From an uncultured Opitutia bacterium (GTDB lineage: Bacteria > Verrucomicrobiota > Verrucomicrobiia > Opitutales > Opitutaceae): a stretch of DNA of 64,000 nt. A model generated the notes under the pieces. That model did not search any database. It was given only the letters and a program-made list of their open reading frames with translations, and was not told the DNA's origin. The position numbers were made by a program, and so were the translations under genes. Where the stretch lies: positions 38,270 to 102,269 of the forward strand of contig CAIQKV010000086.1 in the NCBI GenBank assembly GCA_903872505.1, given 5' to 3'. The first letter of the stretch is position 1. Each line of letters starts with the position of its first letter. Positions 14,948 to 24,668 of this stretch are shown piece after piece.

Positions 14948-16261
14948 ATGCGCCCCCTACTCCTTCGCCTGCTGCTCGCCGGCACGATCCTCCCGGCGCT
15001 TCGCGGCGAGTCCTGGACCCTCGACCGCGCCGTCGCCACGGCGCTGGAACACAGCCCTGACGCCCGGACCGCGCGCGCGCGCGCCGACGGCGCCCAGGCG
15101 CTCGTCGACCAGGCCCAGTCCGCGTGGCTGCCGCAGCTCTCGCTGGCCGGTCACTACACCGACACGAACAACCCGATGATGGCCTTTGGCTCCATCCTCA
15201 ACCAGCGCGCGTTCAACTTCGGCCTCGATTTCAACCACCCCGGACACGTCGACGATCTGAGTGCCAGCGGGACGCTGGCCTACAATCTCTACAGTGGCGG
15301 CCGCGCCACCGCCGGCCGCACGGCCGCCCGCGCGGGCGCCGAGGCCGCCAGCCTTGATCTCCACGGCGCGCAACAGCAACTCGTCGCCGAGGTCGTCAAA
15401 GCCACGCTCAACCTCCGCAAGGCCCGCGAAGCCGTCACCGCCGTCGAGGGCGGGGTCCGCGCCTATGAGGCCTCGGTCGCGGTGGCCCGCGACCGGTACG
15501 CGGCCGGCCAGATGCTCAAGGCCGACCTCCTCAGCCTTGAGGTGCAGCTCGCCCAAACCCGCGAGACCCTCTCATCCGCCCGGCACGGCGCCGCGCTGGC
15601 CGCCCGGGCTTTCGGCTTCGTCCTCGGGCTCGAGCCCACCGGCGACAGCATTGAACTGCCCGACGAGGATCCGGCTCTCACCCGCCTCGCCGTGCCCACA
15701 ACCGGTGATTTTTCCCAGCGCCCGGAACTCCGCGCCGGCCAAGCCCGGGTTCGCGCCGCCGAGGCCATGGTCGAGGCCGCGCGGGGCGGCCACCGCCCCA
15801 CCGTCAATGCCTTCGCCACCTACCAATACAACCAGGGCTGGACCACCGACCACCATGCCGACAGCTGGCTCGCCGGCGTCACCCTTGACCTCAACGTCTT
15901 CGATGGCGGCCAGACGAACGGCAAGATTCGCCAGAGCACGGCCGAGCTGGCCGCGGCGAAGGAGATGTTCCGCAAGGCCTCCCTCGGCGCCAGCCTGGAA
16001 GTCGAGCAGGCCCGCCTGGCCCATGCCGACGCGGTGGAACGCCTCGCGGTCTCGGCCAGCGCAGTTGCGCAGGCCGAGGAGAGCGCTGCCCTCACCCGCG
16101 CCCGCTTCGAAAAGCAGGCCCTCCTGACCGCCGACCTCATCGGCGCCGAAAGCCGGCTCCTCGAAGCCCGGCTCCGCCACATGGTCGCCGCGGCCGACGA
16201 GCGTCTCGCGGTCGTCGACCTCCGCCGCGCCCTCGGCCTCGATCCCCTCCCCGCCCTCTGA
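14948..16261 (+). CDS. TolC-family outer membrane efflux protein
   Basis: A 437-residue outer membrane factor with an N-terminal signal segment (LLLRLLLAGTILPAL). Two repeated helical regions of the TolC type follow, rich in Ala and Gln (SWTLDRAVATALEHSP, then FSQRPELRAGQARVRAAEAMVEAARGG cut here for length into its start and end). Beta-hairpin segments include DDLSASGTLAYNLYSGGR and WLAGVTLDLNVFDGG, the typical paired motifs. It forms the trimeric exit duct for the adaptor and RND pump encoded next. Start is the ATG 10 bases after the DUF2892 stop. Confidence 0.88.
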   Translation: MRPLLLRLLLAGTILPALRGESWTLDRAVATALEHSPDARTARARADGAQALVDQAQSAWLPQLSLAGHYTDTNNPMMAFGSILNQRAFNFGLDFNHPGHVDDLSASGTLAYNLYSGGRATAGRTAARAGAEAASLDLHGAQQQLVAEVVKATLNLRKAREAVTAVEGGVRAYEASVAVARDRYAAGQMLKADLLSLEVQLAQTRETLSSARHGAALAARAFGFVLGLEPTGDSIELPDEDPALTRLAVPTTGDFSQRPELRAGQARVRAAEAMVEAARGGHRPTVNAFATYQYNQGWTTDHHADSWLAGVTLDLNVFDGGQTNGKIRQSTAELAAAKEMFRKASLGASLEVEQARLAHADAVERLAVSASAVAQAEESAALTRARFEKQALLTADLIGAESRLLEARLRHMVAAADERLAVVDLRRALGLDPLPAL

Positions 16262-16276
16262 ACCCGGCTCTACACC

Positions 16277-17311
16277 ATGAAATCTGTTCGCCCCCTCTTA
16301 TTCGCTGCCGCGGCGGCCGCCGCCTTCGCCGGATGCTCCCGCCACGAAACACCCGATGCCCCTGGCGCCGGCCGCCTGCCGGTGGCCAAGGTCACCGTCG
16401 CCACCGTCCATGTCGCTGACCTCGCCGCGTTCACCGACGTGACCGGCACCGTCCGCCCCGTGCAGCGCGCCGTCCTTGCCGCCAAGCTCATGGGCGCAAT
16501 TGAGGAATTTCCCGTCACCCTCGGCCAGCCGGTGCAGGCCGGCGAAGTCCTGGTGAAAATCGCCGCCGGGGAGGTCTCGGCGCGCGTGGCCCAAGCCCAG
16601 TCCCAGCTCAATTCCGCCCGCCGCGACCTCGACCGCGAGCGCGACCTGCTGACCAAGGGCGCCAGCACGGCCGACATGGTCCGCAGCCTCGAGGACCGTT
16701 TCAGCATGACGCAGGCCATGGTCCGCGAAGCCGAAACGATGCTCAGCTACGCCACCATCCGCGCCCCGTTCGACGGCGTCGTCTCCCGCAAGCTCGCCAA
16801 CAGCGGCGACTTTGCCTCGCCTGGGCTCCCGCTGCTGGAAATCGAGGGCTCCTCCAACTTTCAGGTCGAGGCGGCCGTGCCCGATTCCCTCGCCGCCGGT
16901 CTCGCCGCCGGGACCACGTTCTCCGTCGAGATCCCGGCCACCGGCGCCCGCTTCACCGGTCCGCTCGCCGAGCTCTCCTCCGCCGCCGACGCCGATGCCC
17001 ACACCGTTCTCGCCAAGATCACCGTGCCGGCCGGCACCACCGTGCACTCGGGCCAGTTTGCCCGGGTGGCGATCACCGGCAACCCGGTGCGCACGCTGCT
17101 CGTCCCTGCGGCGGCTGTCAGCACGCTCGGCCAGCTGGAGCGCGTGTTCGTCGCCGGCGCCGACGGCCGTGCCCTCCTCCGTCTCGTCAAAACCGGCGCC
17201 ACCCGCGGCCCCAGCGTCGAGGTCCTGGCCGGCCTTGATGACGGTGAACGCGTGGTGGTCGCGCCGCCGGCCGGCCTGAGTGAAGGCCAGGCGCTGGAGA
17301 TCCTCCCGTGA
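16277..17311 (+). CDS. RND efflux periplasmic adaptor lipoprotein
   Basis: A 344-residue membrane fusion protein. Residues 1-20 form a lipoprotein signal with lipobox FAGC, so Cys20 is the likely acylated residue holding it to the inner membrane. The barrel-sandwich hybrid domain is seen in [17 protein letters not shown] and its partner [22 protein letters not shown]. Between them a helical hairpin ([20 protein letters not shown]) reaches TolC. The beta-barrel and proximal domains follow. It overlaps the pump gene by 4 bases (GTGA), implying translational coupling. Confidence 0.92.
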   Translation: MKSVRPLLFAAAAAAAFAGCSRHETPDAPGAGRLPVAKVTVATVHVADLAAFTDVTGTVRPVQRAVLAAKLMGAIEEFPVTLGQPVQAGEVLVKIAAGEVSARVAQAQSQLNSARRDLDRERDLLTKGASTADMVRSLEDRFSMTQAMVREAETMLSYATIRAPFDGVVSRKLANSGDFASPGLPLLEIEGSSNFQVEAAVPDSLAAGLAAGTTFSVEIPATGARFTGPLAELSSAADADAHTVLAKITVPAGTTVHSGQFARVAITGNPVRTLLVPAAAVSTLGQLERVFVAGADGRALLRLVKTGATRGPSVEVLAGLDDGERVVVAPPAGLSEGQALEILP

Positions 17312-20300
17312 GCGCCACCCCTTCGTCCCCCTTTCCCGACCCGGCGAAATACGGTTTCGCCGGCCGCATTGCCTCGCTCTTCATCAATTCGAAGCTGACC
17401 CCCATCATCGTCGCCGCGTCGTTGCTGCTTGGTCTCTTCGCCGTGCTCATGCTGCCCCGCGAGGAGGAGCCGCAGATCAAGGTCCCGATGATCGACGTGC
17501 TGGTCGCCATGCCCGGCGCGACCGCGCCGGAGGTCGAGAATCGCCTCACGCGCCCGATGGAGAAGCTCCTCTGGGAAATCCCCGGCGTGGAATACCTCTA
17601 TTCGACCGCCACCCCCGGCGCCGACATGACCATCGTCCGCTTCAAGGTCGGCACGAACCTTGAGGCCGCACTCGTCCGGCTGAACCAGAAGCTGCAGGCC
17701 AACTTCGACCGCATCCCGCTCGGCGCGGGCCAGCCGCTGGTCAAGCCGCGCACCATCGACGACGTCCCCGTCCTCGCGCTCACGTTCCACAGCGCCCGCT
17801 ACGATCATGCCCTGCTCCGCCGCGTCGCCGCCCAGGTCGACGATGCGATCAAGATTCTCCCCGAGGTCGCCGAGACCACGCTCATTGGCGGTGACCGCCG
17901 CCAGATCCGCGTGCTGCTGGATCCGCAGCGCCTTGCCTCGCGCAACCTCAGTCCCGGCTCCCTCGTGCCGATGCTGCAGCAGGCCAACGCCCAAGCGTTC
18001 ACCGGCGCGCAATCCTCGGCCAACCGGGAAACCCTCCTGCAGACCGGCACGTTTTTCCGCGACACCCGCGATGTCGGTGCCGTCGTGGTCGGCGTCTTCC
18101 GCGGCCGCCCGGTTTTCCTGCGCGACGTGGCCACGATCAGCGACAGCCCCGGGGAACCGGCCAACTACGTGCTCTTTGGCCGGGGTGGCGCCGACGCCGC
18201 CGGCGAGCAGGCGGCGGTCACCCTCAGTGTCGCCAAGCGGCCCGGCGCCAACGCCGTCGACGTCGTTTCCGCCGTCCTGGCCAAGGTCGACTCGTTCAAG
18301 GGCACGCTGATCCCCGCGGACATCGGGATCGCCGTCACGCGCGACTACGGCGCCACCGCCAGCGAGAAGTCGAACGAGCTGCTCCTGCACATGGGTCTCG
18401 CCGTCTTCGGGGTCGCGATCCTCATCCTCCTGTTCCTCGGCTGGCGCGAGTCGCTCGTCGTCCTGCTCGCGATCCCGGTCACCCTCGGGCTCACGCTGCT
18501 CGTCTTCTACCTCTATGGCTACACGCTCAATCGCATCACGCTCTTCGCGCTGATCTTCTCCATCGGCATCCTCGTCGATGACGCGATTGTCGTCGTGGAG
18601 AACATCGTCCGGCACATGGGCCTGCCGAGTTGCCGCCGCAAGCGCCTGCTCCAGATCGCGGTCGAGGCCGTCGACGAGGTCGGCAACCCCACCATCCTGG
18701 CCACCTGGGCCGTGATCGCGGCGGTGCTGCCGATGGCGTTCGTCAGCGGGCTGATGGGACCCTACATGCGCCCGATCCCGATCGGTTCCAGCGCCGCGAT
18801 GTTGTTTTCCCTGCTGGTCGCCTTCGCCGTCACTCCCTGGGCCGCGCTCAAACTCCTGGGCGGGCACGCCAAGCCCACCGCCGGGGCCGCCGCCTTCGTC
18901 GATGCGCCGCTGACCGAGGAGGAGGAGGCTGCGGATCAGGCGATCCCCGAGACCGCGTTCACCCGGCTCTACCAGCGCTTCATGCGTCCCCTGCTCGAGC
19001 ACCGGTCTTGGCGCTGGGCGTTCCTCGCCGTGGTCGCCGCCGCCACCGTCGGCTCGATGGGCCTCGTCGGTCTCGGCGCCGTCAAGGTCAAGATGCTCCC
19101 GTTCGACAACAAGTCGGAGTTCCAGGTCATCCTCAACATGCCCGAGGGCAGCACCCTCGAGCAGACCGCCCGCGTCGCCCGCGAAATGGCCGCCGCCATC
19201 CGCCCGGAGCCCGAGGTGCGCGACTACCAGGTTTACGCCGGCACCGCCTCGCCCTTCAACTTCAACGGCCTCGTCCGCCACTACTTCATGCGTCGCGGCA
19301 GCAACGTCGCGGACCTCCAGGTTAACCTTCTCCCCAAGCACGAGCGCCGCGCGCAGAGCCACGACATTGCCAAGCGCATCCGCCCGCGGCTCGCCGCCAT
19401 CGCCGCCCGCTACGGCGCCGCCGTCGCCGTCGCCGAGGTCCCGCCCGGCCCCCCCGTCCTCCAGACCATCGTGGCGGAGGTCTACGGGCCCAGCGAGGCG
19501 GCGCGGCTGAAACTCGCCACCCGGATCCGCGACATCTACCGCGCCACCCCCGGCGTCGTGGACATCGACTGGTATGTCGAGGACCTCCAGCCCAAGACCA
19601 TCCTCCGCGTCGACACCGAGAAGGCCGCGCTGAACGGCATCACCGAGGGCGCGATTACCCGCACCATCCAGCTGGCCGTGCAGGGCTATCCGGTCACCTT
19701 GCTGCACCTCCCGCGCGAGCGTGAAGACGTCAACGTCATCCTCGAACTGCCGCGCGCGCTCCGCGCCCGGCCCGAAGATCTGCTGGCGCTGCCCGTCCGC
19801 TCCGAGATGAACCCCGCGGCGCCACTCGTGCCGCTGCGGGAATTGGTTACCGTCGTCCCCACGCTGGGCGAGCGGAACATCTACCATAAGAACCTCCAAA
19901 ACGTGACCTATGTCACCGCCGACGTCGCCGGCCTCGTCGAAAGCCCGGTCTACGCGATTCTCAAGATGAATCATGACCTCGCCCAGCTCGACGGCCGTGA
20001 TTTTGGCGGCACGCAAAAGGACGTCAAAATCTACAATGCCACCATGCCCACCGACGACCATGAGCCCGCGATGAAATGGGACGGCGAGTGGCAGGTCACC
20101 CTTGAGGTCTTCCGCGACCTTGGCCTGGCGTTCGCCGCCGTGCTCATCCTGATCTACATGCTGATGGTCGGCTGGTTCAAGAACTACGCCACGCCGCTGA
20201 TCGTGATGACGGTGATTCCGTTCTCGCTCGTCGGCATCATGCCGGCCCACGCCCTGATGGGCGCCTTCTTCACCGCGACTTCCATGATCGGATTCATGGC

Positions 20301-20631
20301 CGGCGCCGGCATCGTGGTGCGAAACTCGATCATCCTCGTCGACTTTATCGAACTCCGCCTTGGCCACGGCCGCACGCTCGCCGAGGCGTGCCTCGAGTCC
20401 GGCGCCGTCCGTTTTCGCCCGATGATGCTCACCGCCTTCGCCGTCGTCGTCGGCGGTCTCGTCATCCTTGCCGATCCGATCTTTCAGGGCCTCGCCATCT
20501 CGCTGCTCTTTGGCGCCATTGCCTCGCTCGTCATCAGCCCGCTCGCCGTGCCGTTGATCTACTACATGACCCACGCCGGCAAACACGCCCGGCCGGCTCC
20601 GGCGGACGAGAAATGCGATACGACGCCATGA
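17308..20631 (+). CDS. RND efflux pump, inner membrane transporter
   Basis: A 1107-residue resistance-nodulation-division transporter with the two-repeat layout: TM1, a large periplasmic loop, TM2-6, then TM7, a second loop and TM8-12. The proton-relay motif is seen in TM4 as [28 protein letters not shown] and the C-terminal [18 protein letters not shown] mark the two halves. It is somewhat longer than AcrB (about 1050). The related group exports drugs or solvents (HAE1) rather than having the full CusA Met set; substrate unclear. GTG start overlaps the adaptor stop. Confidence 0.93.
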   Translation: MSATPSSPFPDPAKYGFAGRIASLFINSKLTPIIVAASLLLGLFAVLMLPREEEPQIKVPMIDVLVAMPGATAPEVENRLTRPMEKLLWEIPGVEYLYSTATPGADMTIVRFKVGTNLEAALVRLNQKLQANFDRIPLGAGQPLVKPRTIDDVPVLALTFHSARYDHALLRRVAAQVDDAIKILPEVAETTLIGGDRRQIRVLLDPQRLASRNLSPGSLVPMLQQANAQAFTGAQSSANRETLLQTGTFFRDTRDVGAVVVGVFRGRPVFLRDVATISDSPGEPANYVLFGRGGADAAGEQAAVTLSVAKRPGANAVDVVSAVLAKVDSFKGTLIPADIGIAVTRDYGATASEKSNELLLHMGLAVFGVAILILLFLGWRESLVVLLAIPVTLGLTLLVFYLYGYTLNRITLFALIFSIGILVDDAIVVVENIVRHMGLPSCRRKRLLQIAVEAVDEVGNPTILATWAVIAAVLPMAFVSGLMGPYMRPIPIGSSAAMLFSLLVAFAVTPWAALKLLGGHAKPTAGAAAFVDAPLTEEEEAADQAIPETAFTRLYQRFMRPLLEHRSWRWAFLAVVAAATVGSMGLVGLGAVKVKMLPFDNKSEFQVILNMPEGSTLEQTARVAREMAAAIRPEPEVRDYQVYAGTASPFNFNGLVRHYFMRRGSNVADLQVNLLPKHERRAQSHDIAKRIRPRLAAIAARYGAAVAVAEVPPGPPVLQTIVAEVYGPSEAARLKLATRIRDIYRATPGVVDIDWYVEDLQPKTILRVDTEKAALNGITEGAITRTIQLAVQGYPVTLLHLPREREDVNVILELPRALRARPEDLLALPVRSEMNPAAPLVPLRELVTVVPTLGERNIYHKNLQNVTYVTADVAGLVESPVYAILKMNHDLAQLDGRDFGGTQKDVKIYNATMPTDDHEPAMKWDGEWQVTLEVFRDLGLAFAAVLILIYMLMVGWFKNYATPLIVMTVIPFSLVGIMPAHALMGAFFTATSMIGFMAGAGIVVRNSIILVDFIELRLGHGRTLAEACLESGAVRFRPMMLTAFAVVVGGLVILADPIFQGLAISLLFGAIASLVISPLAVPLIYYMTHAGKHARPAPADEKCDTTP

Positions 20632-20999
20632 ATCTCTTCAAAATGGTCAAAGCTGCCTTCACCGCCGTGCCTCGCTGCGCGCCCTCCGAGTGCGCCCATC
20701 GCGTCCGCAACGGCGAGGCGCTCCTCGTCGATGTCCGTGAGCCCGGGGAGTGGGCCAATGGTGTCGCGCAATCCGCAAAACTCCTTGCGTTCAGCGATCT
20801 CACCGGAACCCGCGCCCAATGGGCGCCGTTTCTCGCCCGGGTGAACGGTCGCGAAGTCCTGCTCTACTGCGCTTCGGGTGCGCGCTCCGGCTTCGCCGCC
20901 CGTCTCCTCGTTGCCGAGGGCATCCGGGCCGCCAACACCGGCAGCCTCGCCGACTGGCTTGGCACCGGCTGGCGCGTCGTCCCGCCGCCCCGCCGCTGA
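20628..20999 (+). CDS. Single-domain rhodanese sulfurtransferase
   Basis: A 123-residue rhodanese. The persulfide Cys is Cys81 in the loop CASGARS, and the N-terminal strand reads [12 protein letters not shown], as in single-domain rhodaneses. The loop composition (C-A-S-G-A-R-S) resembles the rhodanese half of YgaP. The ATG overlaps the RND stop codon by 4 bases. A DUF2892 gene follows after 43 bases, so together they look like YgaP split in two. It probably moves sulfane sulfur to an acceptor in the cytoplasm; acceptor unknown. Confidence 0.9.
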   Translation: MNLFKMVKAAFTAVPRCAPSECAHRVRNGEALLVDVREPGEWANGVAQSAKLLAFSDLTGTRAQWAPFLARVNGREVLLYCASGARSGFAARLLVAEGIRAANTGSLADWLGTGWRVVPPPRR

Positions 21000-21042
21000 T
21001 CTCCCTGTCAGGCCTGATTCCTCCACCCTAAAATACACGCTC

Positions 21043-21243
21043 ATGAAAACCAACGTCGGCAGCCTCGACCGCATCATCCGCATCCTCGCCGGCCTCGCCA
21101 TCCTCGGCGCGGGCTGTTACTTCAAGTCCTGGTGGGGCCTCATCGGCTTCGGGCCGCTCCTGACCGGGATCGTCCGCTTCTGCCCGGCCTACCTGCCCTT
21201 CGGCCTGAGCACCTGCCCGGCCAAGCCGGACGAAAAGCCCTGA
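21043..21243 (+). CDS. DUF2892 (YgaP C-terminal-like) membrane protein
   Basis: A 66-residue protein with two predicted membrane helices (ILAGLAILGAGCYF and GLIGFGPLLTGIVRFCPAYL) and the FCPAYLPFGLSTCP end typical of DUF2892. The opening MKTNVGSLDRIIRI is characteristic of stand-alone members. Three Cys residues (GAGCYF, RFCPAY, STCPAK) may bind a thiophilic ligand or carry persulfide. It follows the rhodanese gene and ends the ArsR-controlled operon; it is a second DUF2892 copy, differing from the one at 14713. Confidence 0.88.
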   Translation: MKTNVGSLDRIIRILAGLAILGAGCYFKSWWGLIGFGPLLTGIVRFCPAYLPFGLSTCPAKPDEKP

Positions 21244-21383
21244 GTCCGGCCCGCCGGCGGGCGGGCGCAAGGTTGGTCCCGGCACTGCCGCCGGACCGTG
21301 GCCGTAATTTGTGCCGGCGGCGGCCGGCGCGGGGTGTACATTTTTCGGTTTTCGCGTGATGCTTTGGCCAACAAAAAATCCCC

Positions 21384-22658
21384 ATGACCAAACTCACCGA
21401 GGCGGAAGCCGCGCGCCTGCACCCCGAAACCCTGGCCCTCAGCTACGGCTTCGACCCGTGGCTGAGCGAGGGCTCGGTCAAGCCGCCGGTGTTCCTCACC
21501 TCCACCTTCGCCTTCAAGCACGCCGCCGACGGCAAGCAGTTCTTCGCCTGGGCCCACGGCGAGGGCAAGCTGCCGCCCCGCCGGGAGATGGGGCTGATCT
21601 ACTCGCGGATCAACAACCCCAACCTCGAGATCTTCGAGGACCGCGTGGCCCTCTGGGAGGGCATGAAGGACGCCTACAGCTTTTCCAGCGGGATGGCCGC
21701 CATCGCCACCACCCTGCTGGCCACCCACAGCCCGGGTGACGAGATGATCGTCTGCGCGCCGGTCTATGGCGGCACGGACGCGTTTGTGCACCATTTCCTG
21801 AAACGCCTCGGCATCACGGCCCATTTCGTGCCGGCCGGCGTCGCCGCCCCGGACCTCGCAGCGCCGCTGATCACGCCGCGCACCCGCTCCATCTTCATCG
21901 AGAGCCCGGCGAATCCCAACAACCGGCTGACCGACATCGGCCGCATGAAGGAACTCGCGCTGCGCCACGCGCCCGCCGCCCCGGGCCGGTCCTGCGGCCG
22001 CATCCTGGTGATGGTCGACAACACCATGGCCGGCCCGGTGTTCGCCCAGCCCGCCAAGGTCGGCGCCGACATCGTGCTCTACTCCGCCACCAAGTTCATC
22101 GGCGGCCACTCCGACGTGGTCGGCGGCGTGGCCCTCGCCAACGACGACGCCCTGCTCGGCGCCATCGCGCAGCACCGCGCCCTCCTCGGCGGCATGCCCA
22201 ATCCCTACACCGCGTGGCTCCTGACGCGCTCGCTCGAGACGCTGAAGCTCCGCGCCGAACAGCAGCAGCGCAACGCGCAGCTGATCGCCGCGTTTCTCGT
22301 CTCGCATCCCAAGGTGCGCCAGGTCTGCTACATCGGCCTGCTCACGCCGGACGACCCCGAGTATGCCATCTACCGGAAGCAGCACACCGGGCCCGGTTCC
22401 CTGATCTCGTTCTACATCCGCGGCGGGGAAAAGGAGGCCTTCGCGTTTCTCGACAGCCTGAAGGTCTTCCGCCTCGCCGTGTCGCTCGGCTCCACCGAGT
22501 CGCTCGCGCAGCACCCGGCGGCGATGACGCACTCGGGGCTGACCCCGGAGGACAAGCTGCTCGGCGGCATCACCGACGACCTGGTGCGGCTCTCCATCGG
22601 CATCGAAAACCACGAGGACCTCATCTGGGACCTGACCCAGGCGCTCGACCGGGTGTGA
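21384..22658 (+). CDS. Cys/Met metabolism PLP-dependent enzyme (C-S lyase or gamma-synthase type)
   Basis: A 424-residue fold-type I PLP enzyme of the cystathionine gamma-synthase / methionine gamma-lyase group. The Schiff-base Lys is Lys237 in YSATKFIGGHSDVVGG. YSRINNPN at 73-80 binds the cofactor phosphate, and SFSSGMAAI follows. The substrate Arg region is SIGIENHEDLIWDL near the C-terminus. Family members cannot be told apart reliably by motif, so transsulfuration, O-acetylhomoserine sulfhydrylation or C-S lysis are all possible. metX elsewhere in the window would supply an acylhomoserine substrate. It lies 140 bases after the ArsR operon. Confidence 0.86.
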   Translation: MTKLTEAEAARLHPETLALSYGFDPWLSEGSVKPPVFLTSTFAFKHAADGKQFFAWAHGEGKLPPRREMGLIYSRINNPNLEIFEDRVALWEGMKDAYSFSSGMAAIATTLLATHSPGDEMIVCAPVYGGTDAFVHHFLKRLGITAHFVPAGVAAPDLAAPLITPRTRSIFIESPANPNNRLTDIGRMKELALRHAPAAPGRSCGRILVMVDNTMAGPVFAQPAKVGADIVLYSATKFIGGHSDVVGGVALANDDALLGAIAQHRALLGGMPNPYTAWLLTRSLETLKLRAEQQQRNAQLIAAFLVSHPKVRQVCYIGLLTPDDPEYAIYRKQHTGPGSLISFYIRGGEKEAFAFLDSLKVFRLAVSLGSTESLAQHPAAMTHSGLTPEDKLLGGITDDLVRLSIGIENHEDLIWDLTQALDRV

Positions 22659-22798
22659 GCCGGTCGCCCGCGGCACCCGGCGATTTCCCTGCGCGGCTCC
22701 GCGCGGGGAACAGCGCGCGGCAGCTCCCGCGAAAGGGCTCCTGATACCCGCCGCCACGGCTTGCTGCGGCCCGATCCTCCGCGCACCCTCCCAGCGCC

Positions 22799-23755
22799 AT
22801 GTGGACCTGGGCTGAATTCACTGCGGATCACGCCGTGCGGCTGGCCGGCCTCGACGCTGCCCGGGGCGCGGGCGCCGCGCTGCACTTCTTTGTCTACGAT
22901 CTCCAAAAGATCGTGGTGCTCATCGCGATCGTGGCCTTTCTCATGGCCCTCGTGCGCGGCGCGCTGCCGCTGGCACGCATCCGCGCGCGCCTCGACCGGC
23001 CCGGCGGCCGGCTGCTCGGCTACCCGGCCGCGGCCGCCTTCGGCGCCCTCACCCCGTTCTGCTCCTGCTCCTCGGTGCCCATCTTCCTGGGCTTTGTGCA
23101 GGCGCGCTTTCCCATCGGCGTCGCCTTCGCGTTCCTCATCACTTCGCCCCTCGTCAACGAGATCGCCGTCGCCCTCATGGCCGCCACATTCGGCTGGAAG
23201 CTCGCGGTCATCTACACGGCCGCCGGCGTCGGCCTCGGCATCGTCGGCGGACTCGTCCTCACCCTGCTTCACGCTGAACGCTGGCTGGTGCCCGGGGCGG
23301 TCGCCCCGGCCGGCGAGGACGCGGAGGCTCCGCCCGTAGGCTGGCGCGCCCGGTTGCGTGATGCCGCCGGGACGAGCGGGTTTATCCTGCGCAAGATTTT
23401 CCCGTGGCTGCTTGTCGCCCTGGTGCTCGGCGCGGGCCTGCACGGCTTCGTCCCCGAGGGATTCTTTGCGCGCATCTTCGCCGGCACGGGCGCCTGGTCG
23501 GTGCCGCTGGCCTCGCTCGTGGGCCTGCCCCTCTACGTCAGCGCCAATGCCACCGTCCCACTGCTCGAGGCCTTGGTGACCAAGGGAGTGCCGCTGGGCA
23601 CGGCGCTCGCCTTCCTGCTCTCCGCAGTCGGCGTCTCGCTGCCCGAGTTGGTGATGCTGCGCAGCGTGATGTCCGTGCGCCTGCTGGTCGTCTTCTCCGC
23701 CGTCGTCCTGGTCGGGACGACGCTGATCGGTTGGTTGCTCAATGCCTTCTACTGA
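22799..23755 (+). CDS. YraQ/ArsP-type permease (DUF318)
   Basis: A 318-residue membrane protein with about eight helices in two similar halves. The first half has TPFCSCSSVPIFLGF with Cys88 and Cys90 and then FAFLITSPLVNE. The second half has LVGLPLYVSANATVPLLEAL. This is the UPF0718/permease family, which includes ArsP, an exporter of trivalent organoarsenicals whose Cys pair matters. The family link is firm; arsenical transport is only a possibility, supported mildly by the nearby ArsR-family regulator. It starts 140 bases after the PLP enzyme and is followed by haem-binding proteins. Confidence 0.85.
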   Translation: MWTWAEFTADHAVRLAGLDAARGAGAALHFFVYDLQKIVVLIAIVAFLMALVRGALPLARIRARLDRPGGRLLGYPAAAAFGALTPFCSCSSVPIFLGFVQARFPIGVAFAFLITSPLVNEIAVALMAATFGWKLAVIYTAAGVGLGIVGGLVLTLLHAERWLVPGAVAPAGEDAEAPPVGWRARLRDAAGTSGFILRKIFPWLLVALVLGAGLHGFVPEGFFARIFAGTGAWSVPLASLVGLPLYVSANATVPLLEALVTKGVPLGTALAFLLSAVGVSLPELVMLRSVMSVRLLVVFSAVVLVGTTLIGWLLNAFY

Positions 23756-23870
23756 TCCCCCCCAGGGGGTTTCCCGTCGCTTTTTTCCGGCCGGCCGCCA
23801 TGATTTTCCAACAGGAAACCATCGGCCTGGCCTCCGATTGTCCCCTCGGATTTTTCCCGCCCCTCCTCCC

Positions 23871-24521
23871 ATGAAACCCCGCGCCAGATTTCTCGCCACC
23901 TTGGCCCTCACCGCCGCCCTTGCCACCTTGGGGGCCGCGGCCGACGGCGGACCCGCGCTGAAGGCCCGCTTCGTCAACGATGACACCCCCGAGGTCGCCA
24001 CAGTCCGCCGCGTGGGCGAGGACGCCATTAACCGCCTGGCCGTCACGCTGGTTCGTGAAGTCGCCGCCGCCCTCGCCAAGGACAGTCCGGAGGCGGCCGT
24101 CGATGTCTGCCACCTGAAATCCCTGACCCTCTCCCATGGCACCGTGGCTGGGCTGCCGCGCATCACCGCCGTGAAGCGCACCAGCCTCAAGGTCTGCAAC
24201 CCGGCCAACGCCCCCGACGCCGCTGACCAACTCGCCCTCGATCTCATCCGCTCACAGATGGAAAATGGCGATGCGCCCTCCGCCTTGCTGGTCCAGCGGG
24301 TCGAGTTCCCGTCCGCACCGCCGGAATGGCGCGTGTACAAGCCGCTCGGCGCCACCGCCAATTGCCTTGTGTGCCACGGCGACCCCGCCGAGCAATCGCC
24401 CGCGCTGCGCGCCAAGCTCAATGCGCTCTATCCGGCCAACCAGGCCATCGGCTACGCCGCCCACGAGTGGCGCGGCCTGATCCGCGTCACCGTGGCGGAC
24501 GCCCCGGCCGGGAAGCCCTGA
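23871..24521 (+). CDS. DUF3365 (Tll0287-like) c-type haem protein, copy 1
   Basis: A 216-residue secreted protein. Residues 1-24 form a signal peptide (FLATLALTAALATLGAAA). A single haem c site, CLVCH, lies at 165-169. It is embedded in the family pattern PEWRVYKPLGATANCLVCHG, followed by LYPANQAIGYAAHEWRGLIRVTV. This matches DUF3365/Tll0287-like periplasmic haem domains, proposed to sense redox state or small molecules. A conserved Cys-His pair at 80-81 may provide another ligand. It is followed by a paralogue on the same strand; the ATG used is the one starting the signal peptide. Confidence 0.86.
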   Translation: MKPRARFLATLALTAALATLGAAADGGPALKARFVNDDTPEVATVRRVGEDAINRLAVTLVREVAAALAKDSPEAAVDVCHLKSLTLSHGTVAGLPRITAVKRTSLKVCNPANAPDAADQLALDLIRSQMENGDAPSALLVQRVEFPSAPPEWRVYKPLGATANCLVCHGDPAEQSPALRAKLNALYPANQAIGYAAHEWRGLIRVTVADAPAGKP

Positions 24522-24668
24522 GGTTCGGGGCGGCCGGCGGCGCCACACCCAAGCCGGGTGGCGGAGGGGCTAATAATGCCCATTACTTGGCAAAGGATGC
24601 GCAGGGATTGGGTTTTCTATTCGGCTGATCCGAGGTATACTAAGCGCAGCCAACCCACCCCTTCACTT

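Noticed and set aside
16861..20586. A minus-strand open frame of more than 1200 codons within the RND pump gene.
   Set aside because: It is antisense to an intact RND transporter and its composition (Asp/Gly/Glu/Ala-rich) is a GC-rich artefact.
22412..24421. A very long open frame (about 670 codons) on the minus strand across the PLP enzyme, permease and haem protein genes.
   Set aside because: Its translation is low-complexity (Arg, Gly, Ala, Glu, Gln runs) as expected when high-GC genes are read antisense, and the sense genes are clearly conserved.
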